Shown: positions 8,690 through 18,428 of the stretch, piece by piece
How positions within the stretch are numbered: the first letter of the stretch is position 1
Layout: each line of letters starts with the position of its first letter
DNA from: Serratia silvae
GTDB lineage: Bacteria > Pseudomonadota > Gammaproteobacteria > Enterobacterales > Enterobacteriaceae
Length of the DNA: 64,000 nt
Assembly: GCF_023282985.1 (NCBI RefSeq)
Contig: NZ_JAGQDC010000014.1
Coordinates: 79,331-143,330, forward strand
Direction of reading: 5' to 3'
The notes under the pieces: generated by a model
Seen by the model: the letters and a program-made list of their open reading frames with translations, nothing else
Database searches by the model: none
What the model was told of the DNA's origin: nothing
Translations under genes and position numbers: made by a program

Positions 8690-11298
8690 CGTTGTTCCTC
8701 GGGTTTAGAGAGCGCCTGCTCCAGCCACTCTTGTAAATTGTCGCCAAAGCGCAGGCTGCGCCACAGCTGAAACACGTTTTCCTGATGGCTATAGTTAAGG
8801 ATAACCTCACGCTTGGCATTTTTCTGCGGATTTACGCCATCGATATGCGCCTTTAACGTCAGCTCGCCCAGGTTATCGAGATCGACCCGCGCCTTTGAGC
8901 GGTTGATTTCCATGTAGCGCAACCAATCGATGGCGGCACCGGTGGCCAGGTTATTGCTGCCAATGGCATCGGCCATATCTTTATCCAGCCGCAGCGTCAT
9001 GAGCCCTGCATTGGCGATCCAGCCGTTTTGCACCAACCATTTGGGGTGGTTCAGGAAGAGCGGTAACTCGCCGTTGATGCGGCCAGACATGGCGAACTGC
9101 TTCGGTTTAAGCGCGGTAAACAGTGCGCTGAGGTCGATTTGGTCCAGTTTGAGCACCGCTGCATCATGCTGTGGCATACGTAATGCCGAAAGGCTGATAT
9201 GGCCGTTCAGCATATCGACACCAATATTGCTCAGCGTCAATGGATACGCCTCGCTGTACGGATAGGTACCTTGCAGATCGGCGGTAATATTCTGCATCTC
9301 AAACAGCGTCTTGATGGATTTGATCCGCAGCATGATCGGACGTTTGGCCCCAAGCTGCCACCGGTGGTTCTTAAACCGATAGGGCAAGACAAAATCCAGC
9401 CCGCTCAATTCGCCGTCTTGCAGCCACATGCCGCCGTTGCGCACCACCCAGTGTCCACCAGCTTCGAACCCCTGCACCCGCGCCGCCGAGAATGCCGACT
9501 GGGCGTAGAACTCGCCCGCGCGCAGCTTGATATTCAGATCGGGTGAAATAAGCGGTTGGAATACCGTTAACGACTGTTTTGGCCACCAACCTTCCCCACG
9601 CAGGCGTTCACCGTCCCAACGGCCACGCAACTTGATTGGCCCAATCTGCTCGGCCTGCAACGCGCCTTGCCATTGAAAACTGTCTGGCCCCACACCCTGC
9701 AACTGCAAATCCAGCACCGAAGGCGGCAAATAACTGCCTGCACCAAAACTGGTTTTGTCAGCCTTCAATTGCACACCACCGGTAAGGCTCGGTGCTTTGC
9801 CATCCCGCTGCCACTGGATCGGCTGACTAAGCGTCAGGCGCGGCGTTGCGACCGTGACCATGCCGTATTTCAACCGATCAAAACCGGTGGACAGGCGATC
9901 GAGGGTAATGGAGCTGTCCTGCCAACGGCCACTGCCTGCGACATCCCAGGCGGCCTGTAGCGGGGGTAACTTGCCGTTACCCCAAGAGCGCCATTGCCAC
10001 TGACCATGGTCTGGCCAGAAGCTCTGTGCCTGGCCGTCCAGATGCAGCTTGAAGCGACCCCAGTAACTTTCACTGGCGCTGATAATCGCCTGCAAACGGC
10101 CAGTGATCCCAAGAGCTGTGACTTTTACCCCGGCCAGCGGCAGACGGGCCTCTTCCAGCTTCATGTCCGGTGCCGGGCTGCCCCAGGCGCGCAATAACGA
10201 TCCCGGCTGTAGCACCAGCGTTGGATTAAGGATAGAGCCGCTGATAATGCCGGGGATCGACGCCGTAAGAGAGAGATTGGCCAGGTTTGCCTGCCCGGTA
10301 AGCTGGAATTTCAGATCGCTGTTGGTCAGGCTCAGATTCCCCGGCCCCAACGTCAGCACCGCGTTGCCCTTTCCGTTGTGCCCGGCGGTGATCACGTTCA
10401 AACGTGCGGTAATTTGGGTTTCGTCAAACCCCTGACTCCAGTCATGTAACGCCACATTCAAACCACCGCTGAGCGGTTGTTCCAGGTAGGGCCAGCGCCA
10501 TTCCCCTTTTTCGATGCTGATCTGTTTTGGCGTTAGTGCCCAGGGGAGCGTAGCCAACGGTTGGTCGCTGCCCTTTTCCGTCAGGGTCAACACACCTTGC
10601 TGCTGTTGCCAGTGCAAATTCAGCAACAAGGGTTTTTCCAGATAGGCGGTTTGTATCTCACCTTGCAACGCCCCCTGGGTTGGCAAACTATCCATATCCA
10701 ACGGCACGGTGACTTTGCCCGTCAGTTGTACAGGAACCGTGCTGTTGGGCGGCGTAATGCTAAGCTTGCTTAACGTTAGCTGCTGATGTTCATCCAACAG
10801 CGCCTCGGCGGTGACGTTCTTGCCTTGATAATGCAACCGTTGGCCAGTGGCCACAGACGACAGCTGCAATTTACCGGCATAGGCTTGCCACGGGGTAAGC
10901 GTCAGAAGATTGATGTTCAGGTCAAACGGCGGCAGCATCGCTTGCAGTTGGTCTAGCGCTAACGGTGCGCTGTCACCCTCGGCGGCGGGCAATTTTGACA
11001 GGCAGGCAGTATCCACATCGACCCGTTCACCGTTCACATGCCAGGTGCCCGTTTGGTAGGACAGCTTCAGATCGCTGACGTTAGCAATGGCGCAGTTTTG
11101 AGCACTGAACTTCAGCCCATCAAGATACAAAGCCCCTTGCTGCCAGCGCAACGGCCCTTGCAAAACCAGCTGACTCCCCTGCGGCAACCAAGGAGCGATC
11201 GCACACGGCAACCAACGCGGCATGGTTTGCCACAGCGCGATGATCAACAGGATGATGCCCGCCACGATCGCTACGAATACTTTTAATCTCTTTGTCAT
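8686..11298 (-). CDS. ydbH: YdbH, AsmA-like intermembrane phospholipid-transport protein
   Basis: A large AsmA-family protein of 870 residues (E. coli YdbH is 879), anchored in the inner membrane by one N-terminal helix (about residues 6-23, VFVAIVAGIILLIIALW). A long repeat-beta groove predicted to span the periplasm follows. In E. coli it is partly redundant with TamB and YhdP for phospholipid delivery to the outer membrane. I chose the ATG at 11298, which puts the TM at the N-terminus as in the family. An in-frame start at 11466 would add 56 atypical residues, and neither start has a strong ribosome-binding site. First gene of ydbH-ynbE-ydbL. Confidence 0.9.
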   Translation of the reverse strand: MTKRLKVFVAIVAGIILLIIALWQTMPRWLPCAIAPWLPQGSQLVLQGPLRWQQGALYLDGLKFSAQNCAIANVSDLKLSYQTGTWHVNGERVDVDTACLSKLPAAEGDSAPLALDQLQAMLPPFDLNINLLTLTPWQAYAGKLQLSSVATGQRLHYQGKNVTAEALLDEHQQLTLSKLSITPPNSTVPVQLTGKVTVPLDMDSLPTQGALQGEIQTAYLEKPLLLNLHWQQQQGVLTLTEKGSDQPLATLPWALTPKQISIEKGEWRWPYLEQPLSGGLNVALHDWSQGFDETQITARLNVITAGHNGKGNAVLTLGPGNLSLTNSDLKFQLTGQANLANLSLTASIPGIISGSILNPTLVLQPGSLLRAWGSPAPDMKLEEARLPLAGVKVTALGITGRLQAIISASESYWGRFKLHLDGQAQSFWPDHGQWQWRSWGNGKLPPLQAAWDVAGSGRWQDSSITLDRLSTGFDRLKYGMVTVATPRLTLSQPIQWQRDGKAPSLTGGVQLKADKTSFGAGSYLPPSVLDLQLQGVGPDSFQWQGALQAEQIGPIKLRGRWDGERLRGEGWWPKQSLTVFQPLISPDLNIKLRAGEFYAQSAFSAARVQGFEAGGHWVVRNGGMWLQDGELSGLDFVLPYRFKNHRWQLGAKRPIMLRIKSIKTLFEMQNITADLQGTYPYSEAYPLTLSNIGVDMLNGHISLSALRMPQHDAAVLKLDQIDLSALFTALKPKQFAMSGRINGELPLFLNHPKWLVQNGWIANAGLMTLRLDKDMADAIGSNNLATGAAIDWLRYMEINRSKARVDLDNLGELTLKAHIDGVNPQKNAKREVILNYSHQENVFQLWRSLRFGDNLQEWLEQALSKPEEQR

Positions 11299-11565
11299 TA
11301 AGCGCAGGTTTAGTTCCTGATAAACATCGATTAGCCAGGCGCAATGATGACACGGATCCCCTGACAGGTGAAGGTGAACCCTTCTCATCATTAATATAAT
11401 AGGTTTCTCAATTTTGATATTTACCCGGTGAATATAGAAAATGGCTAATACACTGATTATCAGCATAAAACCCTAAAAGACCTGCGCCACCACAGGGCGC
11501 TAAACCATTGTCGTATTTGGCAAAATATGTTAATTTGATCACATAATCACGCGGGAGAAACCACG

Positions 11566-12558
11566 ATGAAAATGGCGATTTACAGCACCAAACAGTATGA
11601 CCGTAAGTATCTTGAATTGGTAAATCAGCAGTTTGGTTATGAGCTGGAGTTTTTCGATTTTCTGCTAAGCAAGAAAACCGCCAAAACGGCTATCGGCTGT
11701 AAGGCCGTATGCATCTTCGTCAATGACGACGGTAGCCGGGAAGTGCTGGAAGAGCTGGCCGCGCTCGGGGTCGAGATCCTCGCCCTACGTTGTGCCGGGT
11801 TCAACAACGTCGATCTGGATGCGGCGAAAGAGCTGGGCATCAAGGTGGTACGCGTTCCCGCCTATTCTCCTGAAGCCGTAGCCGAACACGCCGTGGGTAT
11901 GATGATGTGCCTGAACCGCCGCATTCATCGCGCCTATCAACGTACCCGCGATGCCAACTTCTCACTGGAAGGGCTGATCGGTTTTAATATGCACAACCGC
12001 ACCGCTGGGGTAATTGGTACCGGTAAGATCGGCGTAGCTACCATGCGTATCCTTAAAGGCTTTGGCATGAAGCTCTTGGCCTACGACCCCTACCCAAGCG
12101 CACAGGCGTTAGAGCTGGGTGCCGAATATGTCGATCTTAAAACGCTGTATGCCCAGGCGGACGTGATCACCCTGCACTGCCCATTAACGCCGGAAAACCA
12201 TCATCTGCTGAATGCGGACGCGTTTTCCATGATGAAGGACGGCGTGATGGTGATTAACACCAGCCGCGGTGCCTTGATCGACTCTTCCGCAGCTATCGAT
12301 GCCCTCAAGCAGCAGAAGATTGGTGCGCTGGGGATGGACGTGTACGAGAACGAACGCGACCTGTTCTTTGAAGACAAATCTAACGACGTGATCCAGGACG
12401 ACGTTTTCCGCCGCCTGTCCGCCTGCCATAACGTGCTGTTTACCGGCCACCAGGCGTTCCTGACGGAGGAGGCGTTGACCAGTATTTCGCAAACTACGTT
12501 GAAAAATATTGAACAGCTTGCACGGGGTGAAGCCTGCCCTAATCAGCTTAATGCCTGA
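11566..12558 (+). CDS. ldhA: Fermentative D-lactate dehydrogenase
   Basis: An NAD-dependent enzyme reducing pyruvate to D-lactate in fermentation; cytosolic, 330 residues (E. coli 329). It is a D-2-hydroxyacid dehydrogenase fold with the Rossmann motif GTGKIG (151-156) and catalytic Arg in NTSRGALID, Glu in MDVYENERD and His in FTGHQAF. GGGAGA precedes the ATG. The region just upstream (11525-11546) holds a TGTTA-N6-TCACA sequence reminiscent of CRP sites, but it lies only about 20 bp from the start codon. hslJ follows 61 bp downstream, as in E. coli. Confidence 0.97.
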   Translation: MKMAIYSTKQYDRKYLELVNQQFGYELEFFDFLLSKKTAKTAIGCKAVCIFVNDDGSREVLEELAALGVEILALRCAGFNNVDLDAAKELGIKVVRVPAYSPEAVAEHAVGMMMCLNRRIHRAYQRTRDANFSLEGLIGFNMHNRTAGVIGTGKIGVATMRILKGFGMKLLAYDPYPSAQALELGAEYVDLKTLYAQADVITLHCPLTPENHHLLNADAFSMMKDGVMVINTSRGALIDSSAAIDALKQQKIGALGMDVYENERDLFFEDKSNDVIQDDVFRRLSACHNVLFTGHQAFLTEEALTSISQTTLKNIEQLARGEACPNQLNA

Positions 12559-12619
12559 TGCTTTGGGCCGCACTAAGCGCCCCTAATTCTTTAGACAAAA
12601 CCTAAATAGGTTCGCAATA

Positions 12620-13051
12620 ATGAAAAAACTGATCCCTTTAGCAATGGCCTGTGCGCTATTGGCTGGCTGTAGTACCGCTCAAACCAAACCACAAACCGTA
12701 GTAGAAAGCGATCTGCTGCACCATAACTTTGTGTTGCAAAGCGTGGATGGTGTGGCGGTTGCGGCGAAACAAGGCAGCGGCCCGAGCATTGAGTTCGGCG
12801 AGAAAATGAATATTTCCGGATCTATGTGCAACCGTTTCTTCGGCCAGGGCCAGTTAGAAAACGGCGTGCTGACGGTGAAAAACCTCGCCACGACCCGCAT
12901 GATGTGCGCCGATCCGCAACGTAACCAATGGGATCAAACCATTGGGACGCTGCTGGCTAACGGGGCAAAAGTCTCACTCAATGGCCAACAGCTGACCCTG
13001 AGCGGCAGCGATCACCAACTGGTGTATACCCTGAAAGACTGGGTCAATTAA
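12620..13051 (+). CDS. hslJ: HslJ lipoprotein (META domain)
   Basis: A 143-residue lipoprotein with lipobox LLAGC (Cys17) and a META domain (about 30-140; FVLQSVDGVAV, MNISGSMCNRFFGQ, TTRMMCADP). E. coli HslJ is a heat-inducible outer-membrane-associated protein connected with novobiocin tolerance; its molecular role is unclear. Two cysteines (in SMCN and MMC) may pair. The position after ldhA is conserved. Confidence 0.93.
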   Translation: MKKLIPLAMACALLAGCSTAQTKPQTVVESDLLHHNFVLQSVDGVAVAAKQGSGPSIEFGEKMNISGSMCNRFFGQGQLENGVLTVKNLATTRMMCADPQRNQWDQTIGTLLANGAKVSLNGQQLTLSGSDHQLVYTLKDWVN

Positions 13052-13091
13052 GTTGGCATTATACCGGGCTAGCCATTAGCCCGGTACAAAC

Positions 13092-13349
13092 TCAGCGGGC
13101 ACAGGCTCCACGGCCCAGCGCCGACTCTTCACACTGCTTGCCGTTCGGCATCTGACACATTCTGAGCGTATCGCCGTTGAGCGAATGGGCAATGGTCGTT
13201 ACCCCGCCCACGCTGGCACAGCTTTCGCTGGTAGGTATCACACCAATATTGGCACTGGTGGCGATCTGCTGTGGTTCTTGGTTGTTATTGCTGCTGCAGG
13301 CAGCCAAAGAGAGTATGGCGCCGGCAAGCAGCCATTTTGCTGTGATCAT
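13092..13349 (-). CDS. ydbJ: YdbJ-like DUF333 lipoprotein
   Basis: An 85-residue lipoprotein. The ATG at 13349 gives MITAKWLLAGAILSLAAC with lipidated Cys18 and has an AGGGG ribosome-binding site; an upstream in-frame start would bury the signal peptide. The C-terminal half is a DUF333 domain (ESCASVGGVTTIAHSLNGD then MPNGKQCEESALGRGAC) with four cysteines spaced as in YdbJ. Function unknown. It converges on hslJ, whereas E. coli has it in the same ldhA-hslJ-ydbK neighbourhood. Confidence 0.8.
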   Translation of the reverse strand: MITAKWLLAGAILSLAACSSNNNQEPQQIATSANIGVIPTSESCASVGGVTTIAHSLNGDTLRMCQMPNGKQCEESALGRGACAR

Positions 13350-13597
13350 TATTCGTACCCCTGAACCGAAACGATGCTGTGTAATTTTGCCATTGCTGAT
13401 AACCCGAGCCACTGGAACTGATGGGCCCGTTTGGTTATCTTTGATGTCCACCCGTTGAACTTCAAGTTACCGCCTATTCATCAACAAGCGGCAACCGGAA
13501 AGACAACTTTAGTAATCTAGCTTGTTAGCTTAATAATAGAAATATGATTAGCCATTAATTTGGTTTTTTTTTGACCTGAAAGCATTTTGGCTACCGT

Positions 13598-13930
13598 TCA
13601 GTGCCCTGCCGACTTGGATAGCAGATTAATCACCAACACTCCGGCAATAATCAGACCCATACCAATCACCGCTGGCAAATCCAGCTTCTGCTGGTAAAAA
13701 AACACCGCGGCAATAGACACCAGCACGATCCCCAATCCCGACCAGATGGCATATACAATCCCCAGCGGCATGGTTTTTACCACCATCGAAAGCCCCCAAA
13801 ATGCCACTACGTAGCCCAATACCACAAACACCGAGGGCCACAAGCGGGTAAACCCTTCAGAGGCTTTCAGCAAGGTGGTGGCGATCACTTCAGCGACAAT
13901 CGCCATGGTTAAATAGATAAATGCAGTCAT
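13598..13930 (-). CDS. SMR-family multidrug/cation efflux protein (EmrE/QacE type)
   Basis: A four-TM small multidrug resistance protein of 110 residues that works as an antiparallel dimer in the inner membrane, exchanging protons for hydrophobic cations. The essential Glu14 is present (MTAFIYLTMAIVAEVIATTLLK), as are the family GLSMVVKTMPLGIVYAIWSGLGI and LIIAGVLVINLLS segments. The ATG at 13930 puts Glu14 in register; an in-frame start 36 bases upstream is unlikely. I looked for guanidine-riboswitch hairpins upstream and saw none. Substrate not determinable. Confidence 0.9.
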   Translation of the reverse strand: MTAFIYLTMAIVAEVIATTLLKASEGFTRLWPSVFVVLGYVVAFWGLSMVVKTMPLGIVYAIWSGLGIVLVSIAAVFFYQQKLDLPAVIGMGLIIAGVLVINLLSKSAGH

Positions 13931-14181
13931 TTTCAACTTCTTCTTTCTGTTTAGCGTGTTAATCATTATGCAACGCGGAGATTAAATTACCGTTAATCTG
14001 CGGTAACGCTTTACCATTGCGTAGCAAATAGTAATTATTTTTTAACGAAATATCACCTTACATCCAGATTTTGTGCGCCACACAAATGCGATAAAGCACA
14101 AATAACCCCCTCTGTTAGACTTTACTAATGATTATAAGAAGCTGACTTTTGCAGCTTTGTGAGCACAGAAAGGTACTGCAG

Positions 14182-17100
14182 ATGATTACTACAGATGGTA
14201 ATAACGCTGTCGCTTCCGTGGCTTATCGCACCAGTGAAGTGATTGCCATTTACCCGATCACCCCGAGTTCGACCATGGCGGAACAAACCGCTGCCTGGTC
14301 AAGTGACGGCAGGAAAAACATTTGGGGCGATGTACCCCACGTGGTGGAGATGCAGTCCGAAGGCGGAGCCATTGCTACCGTGCACGGCGCGTTGCAAACC
14401 GGCGCACTCTCCACTTCCTTCACCTCGTCCCAGGGATTGCTGTTGATGATCCCTTCGCTGTATAAGTTGGCCGGGGAGCTGACGCCATTTGTCCTCCACG
14501 TTGCCGCTCGCACCGTCGCAACTCATGCACTATCCATCTTTGGCGATCACTCCGACGTGATGGCCGTACGCCAGACCGGTTGCGCGATGCTGTGCGCCAG
14601 TAACGTGCAAGAAGCGCAGGATTTCGCGTTGATCGCCCAGACGGCCACGCTAAACAGTCGCCTGCCGTTCATCCATTTCTTCGATGGTTTCCGCACCTCA
14701 CATGAAATCAACAAGATCGCCCCGCTGAGCGACGAAGCGCTACAGCAGATGATGCCGCAAGACGCCATCGACGCTCACCGCAGCCGGGCTCTCTCACCGG
14801 ATCATCCCGTCATACGCGGCACGTCAGCTAACCCGGATACCTACTTCCAATCGCGGGAAGCGACCAATCCGTGGTACGACAATACCTACCAACATGTGCA
14901 ACAGGCGATGGACAAGTTTGCTGCCATCACCGGTCGCAGCTATCAGCCGTTCGAGTATTACGGCCACCCGCAGGCCGAACGCGTGGTGATCCTGATGGGG
15001 TCCGCCATCGGCACCTGTGAAGAAGCGATCGACCACCTGCTGACGCGCGGTGAAAAAGTGGGCGTCCTTAAAGTCCGGCTTTATCGTCCCTTCTCCGCCA
15101 AACATCTGCTCGCCGTACTGCCGGAAAGCGCACAAAAAATTGCGGTGCTTGACCGCACCAAAGAGCCGGGTGCTCTGGCCGAGCCTTTATACCTGGATGT
15201 GATGACCGCGCTGGCAGAAGCCTTTAGCCGTGGCGAACGCGCCAGCATGCCGATAGTGATTGGCGGGCGCTATGGGCTGTCTTCCAAGGAGTTTGGCCCA
15301 GACTGTGCGTTAGCTATCTTCCGTGAACTGATGCTGGATAAGCCCCGCCCACGCTTTACCGTAGGTATTTTCGACGATATTACCGGCCTTTCCCTACCGC
15401 TGCGCGAAGAAACTCTCCCTCAGCGGGCCTCGCTGGAAGCGCTGTTTTACGGTTTGGGCAGCGATGGTTCGGTTTCTGCCACCAAAAACAACATCAAAAT
15501 CATCGGCAACAGCACGCCGATGTTTGCCCAAGGCTACTTTGTCTACGACTCGAAAAAGGCTGGCGGCCTGACCGTGTCACACCTGCGGATTAGCGATAAG
15601 CCGATCAATTCGGCGTACCTGATCAACCGCGCCGACTTTGTCGGTTGCCACCAATGGCAGTTTATCGACAAGTATCAAATGGTGGAGCGGCTAAAACCTG
15701 GCGGCATTTTCCTGCTCAACACCCCTTATAGCGCGGATGAAGTCTGGTCACGCCTGCCGCAGGAGGTCCAGGCGATCCTGCATCAGCGCCAGGCAAAACT
15801 GTATATCATCAACGCGGCCAAGCTGGCGCGCGAATGTCATTTGGGTGCCCGTATCAATACCGTGATGCAGATGGCCTTCTTCCATCTGACCAAGATCCTG
15901 CCGGGTGAAGTGGCTTTGCAGGAGCTACAGGGAGCGATTGCCCGCAGCTACAGCAACAAGGGCCAAGAGGTGGTCGAACGTAACTGGCAGGCCTTGGGTG
16001 CCACGTTGAGTGAGCTGACGGAAATCCCGCTGCGCCCACTCGACAGCAACAGTCCGATACGCCCACCGGTGGTTTCCGACACCGCGCCGTATTTTGTCAA
16101 AACCGTAACCGCCGTGATGCTGGCCGGACTGGGCGATACCCTGCCGGTTTCTGCATTCCCACCGGACGGTACCTGGCCTGTGGGCACCACGCAATGGGAA
16201 AAACGCAATATCGCCGAAGAAGTCCCGATCTGGCAACCGGACCTGTGCACCCAATGTAACCATTGCGTCGCCGCCTGCCCACATTCAGCCATTCGTGCCA
16301 AGGTGGTTCCGCCAGAAGCCATGGAGTACGCCCCTGCCACGCTGCAATCGCTGGATGTAAAATCCCGTGATATGCGCGGCCAGAAATACGTATTGCAGGT
16401 CGCCCCAGAGGACTGTACCGGCTGTAACCTGTGCGTAGAGGTTTGCCCGGCAAAAGATCGCCAGAACCCGGAAATCAAGGCGATCAATATGGCATCCCGC
16501 CTCGATCATCTGGCAGAGGAAAAGGCCCATTACGACTTCTTCCTGCAACTGCCAGAGATCGACGCTTCGCAGTTGGAACGCATCGATATCCGCACCTCGC
16601 AGCTGATCTCTCCGCTGTTTGAATATTCGGGTGCCTGTTCCGGCTGTGGCGAAACGCCGTATATCAAGCTGCTGACCCAGCTGTATGGAGACCGGTTGCT
16701 GATCGCCAACGCCACCGGCTGTTCTTCGATCTATGGCGGTAACCTACCCACCACGCCTTACACCACCAACGCCGACGGCCGTGGACCAGCCTGGGCAAAC
16801 TCGCTGTTTGAGGATAATGCCGAGTTTGGTCTGGGCTTCCGCCTGACGGTGGATCAGCACCGCCGCCGCGTATTGCGTCTGCTCGACACGTTGGCACCGC
16901 AATTACCTGCCCAGTTGGTGGCCTCATTGCAGGCAGAAGAGATCGCCACCGGCCCGCGCCGCCAGCAGATCGCCGAATTACGTAGCCTGTTGGCTAACGT
17001 GGCAGGTAACGACGCCCGTCAGCTAGCTACCGATGCCGACTATCTGGTAGATAAGTCTATCTGGCTGATCGGCGGTGACGGCTGGGCCTACGATATCGGC

Positions 17101-17715
17101 TTCGGCGGTCTGGATCATGTGCTGAGCCTGACGGAAAACGTTAACGTGCTGGTGCTGGATACGCAGTGCTACTCCAATACCGGCGGGCAGCAATCCAAGG
17201 CCACTCCGCTGGGGGCCGTCACCAAGTTTGGTGAACACGGCAAGCGCAAGGCCCGTAAAGATCTTGGCGTCAGCATGATGATGTACGGCCATGTGTATGT
17301 TGCGCAGATCTCGTTGGGCGCGCAGCTTAACCAGACGGTGAAAGCGATTCAGGAGGCAGAAGCCTACCCTGGCCCTTCCCTGATCATCGCCTACAGCCCT
17401 TGTGAGGAACACGGTTACGATCTGGCGCTCAGCCACGACCAGATGCGGCAGCTAACCGCGACCGGCTTCTGGCCGCTATATCGCTTCGATCCGCGTCGTA
17501 CTGCGGAAGGCAAAGCCGCATTGGCGCTGGACTCCCGGCCACCGAACAGTGAGCTGACGGCGACCTTGAACAAGGAACAGCGTTTCCGCCGCCTTAATAC
17601 GCAGCAGCCAGAGGTTGCAGCCGCGTTGTATGAGGCAGCAGAAAAGGAACTGAAGGAGAAATACGATTTCCTTAGCTTGCTGGCTGGAAAGTCAGAGAAG
17701 GCAAGTTCGGAGTAA
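14182..17715 (+). CDS. nifJ: Pyruvate:flavodoxin/ferredoxin oxidoreductase
   Basis: A 1177-residue fused homodimeric enzyme that converts pyruvate and CoA to acetyl-CoA, CO2 and reduced flavodoxin or ferredoxin; E. coli YdbK is the counterpart. Order: pyrimidine-binding domain (YPITPSSTMAE near residue 25), transketolase-like and gamma domains, two [4Fe-4S] clusters (CTQCNHCVAACP near 688 and CTGCNLCVEVCP near 744), the proximal cluster motif GACSGCGETPY, and TPP-binding GGDGWAYDIGFGG near 964. The ATG at 14182 follows AAAGG; an upstream in-frame GTG/ATG adds 11 unconserved residues. Oxygen-sensitive chemistry implies use under low oxygen or oxidative stress recovery. Confidence 0.96.
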   Translation: MITTDGNNAVASVAYRTSEVIAIYPITPSSTMAEQTAAWSSDGRKNIWGDVPHVVEMQSEGGAIATVHGALQTGALSTSFTSSQGLLLMIPSLYKLAGELTPFVLHVAARTVATHALSIFGDHSDVMAVRQTGCAMLCASNVQEAQDFALIAQTATLNSRLPFIHFFDGFRTSHEINKIAPLSDEALQQMMPQDAIDAHRSRALSPDHPVIRGTSANPDTYFQSREATNPWYDNTYQHVQQAMDKFAAITGRSYQPFEYYGHPQAERVVILMGSAIGTCEEAIDHLLTRGEKVGVLKVRLYRPFSAKHLLAVLPESAQKIAVLDRTKEPGALAEPLYLDVMTALAEAFSRGERASMPIVIGGRYGLSSKEFGPDCALAIFRELMLDKPRPRFTVGIFDDITGLSLPLREETLPQRASLEALFYGLGSDGSVSATKNNIKIIGNSTPMFAQGYFVYDSKKAGGLTVSHLRISDKPINSAYLINRADFVGCHQWQFIDKYQMVERLKPGGIFLLNTPYSADEVWSRLPQEVQAILHQRQAKLYIINAAKLARECHLGARINTVMQMAFFHLTKILPGEVALQELQGAIARSYSNKGQEVVERNWQALGATLSELTEIPLRPLDSNSPIRPPVVSDTAPYFVKTVTAVMLAGLGDTLPVSAFPPDGTWPVGTTQWEKRNIAEEVPIWQPDLCTQCNHCVAACPHSAIRAKVVPPEAMEYAPATLQSLDVKSRDMRGQKYVLQVAPEDCTGCNLCVEVCPAKDRQNPEIKAINMASRLDHLAEEKAHYDFFLQLPEIDASQLERIDIRTSQLISPLFEYSGACSGCGETPYIKLLTQLYGDRLLIANATGCSSIYGGNLPTTPYTTNADGRGPAWANSLFEDNAEFGLGFRLTVDQHRRRVLRLLDTLAPQLPAQLVASLQAEEIATGPRRQQIAELRSLLANVAGNDARQLATDADYLVDKSIWLIGGDGWAYDIGFGGLDHVLSLTENVNVLVLDTQCYSNTGGQQSKATPLGAVTKFGEHGKRKARKDLGVSMMMYGHVYVAQISLGAQLNQTVKAIQEAEAYPGPSLIIAYSPCEEHGYDLALSHDQMRQLTATGFWPLYRFDPRRTAEGKAALALDSRPPNSELTATLNKEQRFRRLNTQQPEVAAALYEAAEKELKEKYDFLSLLAGKSEKASSE

Positions 17716-17724
17716 CTCTGTTGA

Positions 17725-17746
17725 GGGCGCGGTTTCGCGCCCTTTT
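17725..17746 (+). terminator. nifJ intrinsic terminator
   Basis: GGGCGCG-GTTT-CGCGCCC stem-loop followed by TTTT, nine bases after the nifJ stop codon. It abuts the convergent unknown gene. Confidence 0.85.
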
Positions 17747-17747
17747 A

Positions 17748-18428
17748 TCATACTATAATCGAAGACGAATCAATGGTAAGTAACGGTTTGTTCAGATCTA
17801 CTTTAGCCTCATTAAGAATGCTCTTTAGGGCCGCTGTTAAGGCAACGTTTATCATCTCCAACAGATCATCATTCGAGATATAACCTTTCCCGGCCTCGGA
17901 TAGACTTCTTGATAACCTATCCAGAGAGGCGTTTGTTTCTTCGGTAAGAAAGACCAGAATCGGCCCTCTTAGCGCACTTATAGCTTCGCTTGCAGCTTCA
18001 GCTTTAACTCTCTGAGCAGTCACATACTCATCATTCTGCATTTCAAATGCATCATGCGGATTAATGCCTTCGAAATAGTTCATTTGCGTTACTATGGCCG
18101 TGGACCAGTTAGCAATGTGAGTCACCAAAGTTGTATAATACTTTTCTTTACTGATCCAATTTTGTTGGCTTACCCAGTGACTGCCAGATAAAGAGGTTTT
18201 GATCCACTCCGTATCTTTCGTGGTCTCTCTTAATTGCTGACTTAATTCTGAAAAATGCGCATCATTAGCTCTATTTTCACCACGCTTTTTGAAATATGCC
18301 CCACCAAATGCACCAATAGTTGCACCTAGCAACCCAATCCCACCCGCAATAAGATATGTAGTCGCTTGCATATCTTTTAACTGGGGTACTATTTCAGAAA
18401 TTATCATTCGAACATTTTCAGGAGCCAT
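17748..18428 (-). CDS. Unknown single-TM membrane protein, AT-rich
   Basis: 226 residues that I do not recognise as a named gene. What can be seen: a short N-terminal region, one TM helix (about 24-46, TTYLIAGGIGLLGATIGAFGGAYF), a basic stop (KKRGENRAND) and a soluble helical domain with a possible coiled coil (about 55-80, SELSQQLRETTKDTEWIKTSL) and no cysteine or obvious catalytic motif. AAAGGG precedes the ATG. Base composition is visibly AT-richer than nifJ and ttcA on either side, suggesting acquisition. It stands alone and converges on nifJ. KKRGEN-type single-TM proteins occur among uncharacterised accessory genes; I assign no function. Confidence 0.7.
   Translation of the reverse strand: MAPENVRMIISEIVPQLKDMQATTYLIAGGIGLLGATIGAFGGAYFKKRGENRANDAHFSELSQQLRETTKDTEWIKTSLSGSHWVSQQNWISKEKYYTTLVTHIANWSTAIVTQMNYFEGINPHDAFEMQNDEYVTAQRVKAEAASEAISALRGPILVFLTEETNASLDRLSRSLSEAGKGYISNDDLLEMINVALTAALKSILNEAKVDLNKPLLTIDSSSIIV

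Noticed and set aside
11525..11546. CRP-like TGTTA-N6-TCACA upstream of ldhA
   Set aside because: It lies about 20 bp from the ATG, too close for an activator site unless the leader is extremely short, and one key base is off; not listed as a site.
13931..14181. Possible guanidine riboswitch ahead of the SMR pump
   Set aside because: Neither the twin ACGR-loop hairpins of mini-ykkC nor the ykkC core can be found on the minus strand.
17748..18428. Assignment of the AT-rich membrane protein as a phage-defence effector
   Set aside because: Only composition and a single TM helix support it; no defence-family motif or neighbouring defence gene is present.
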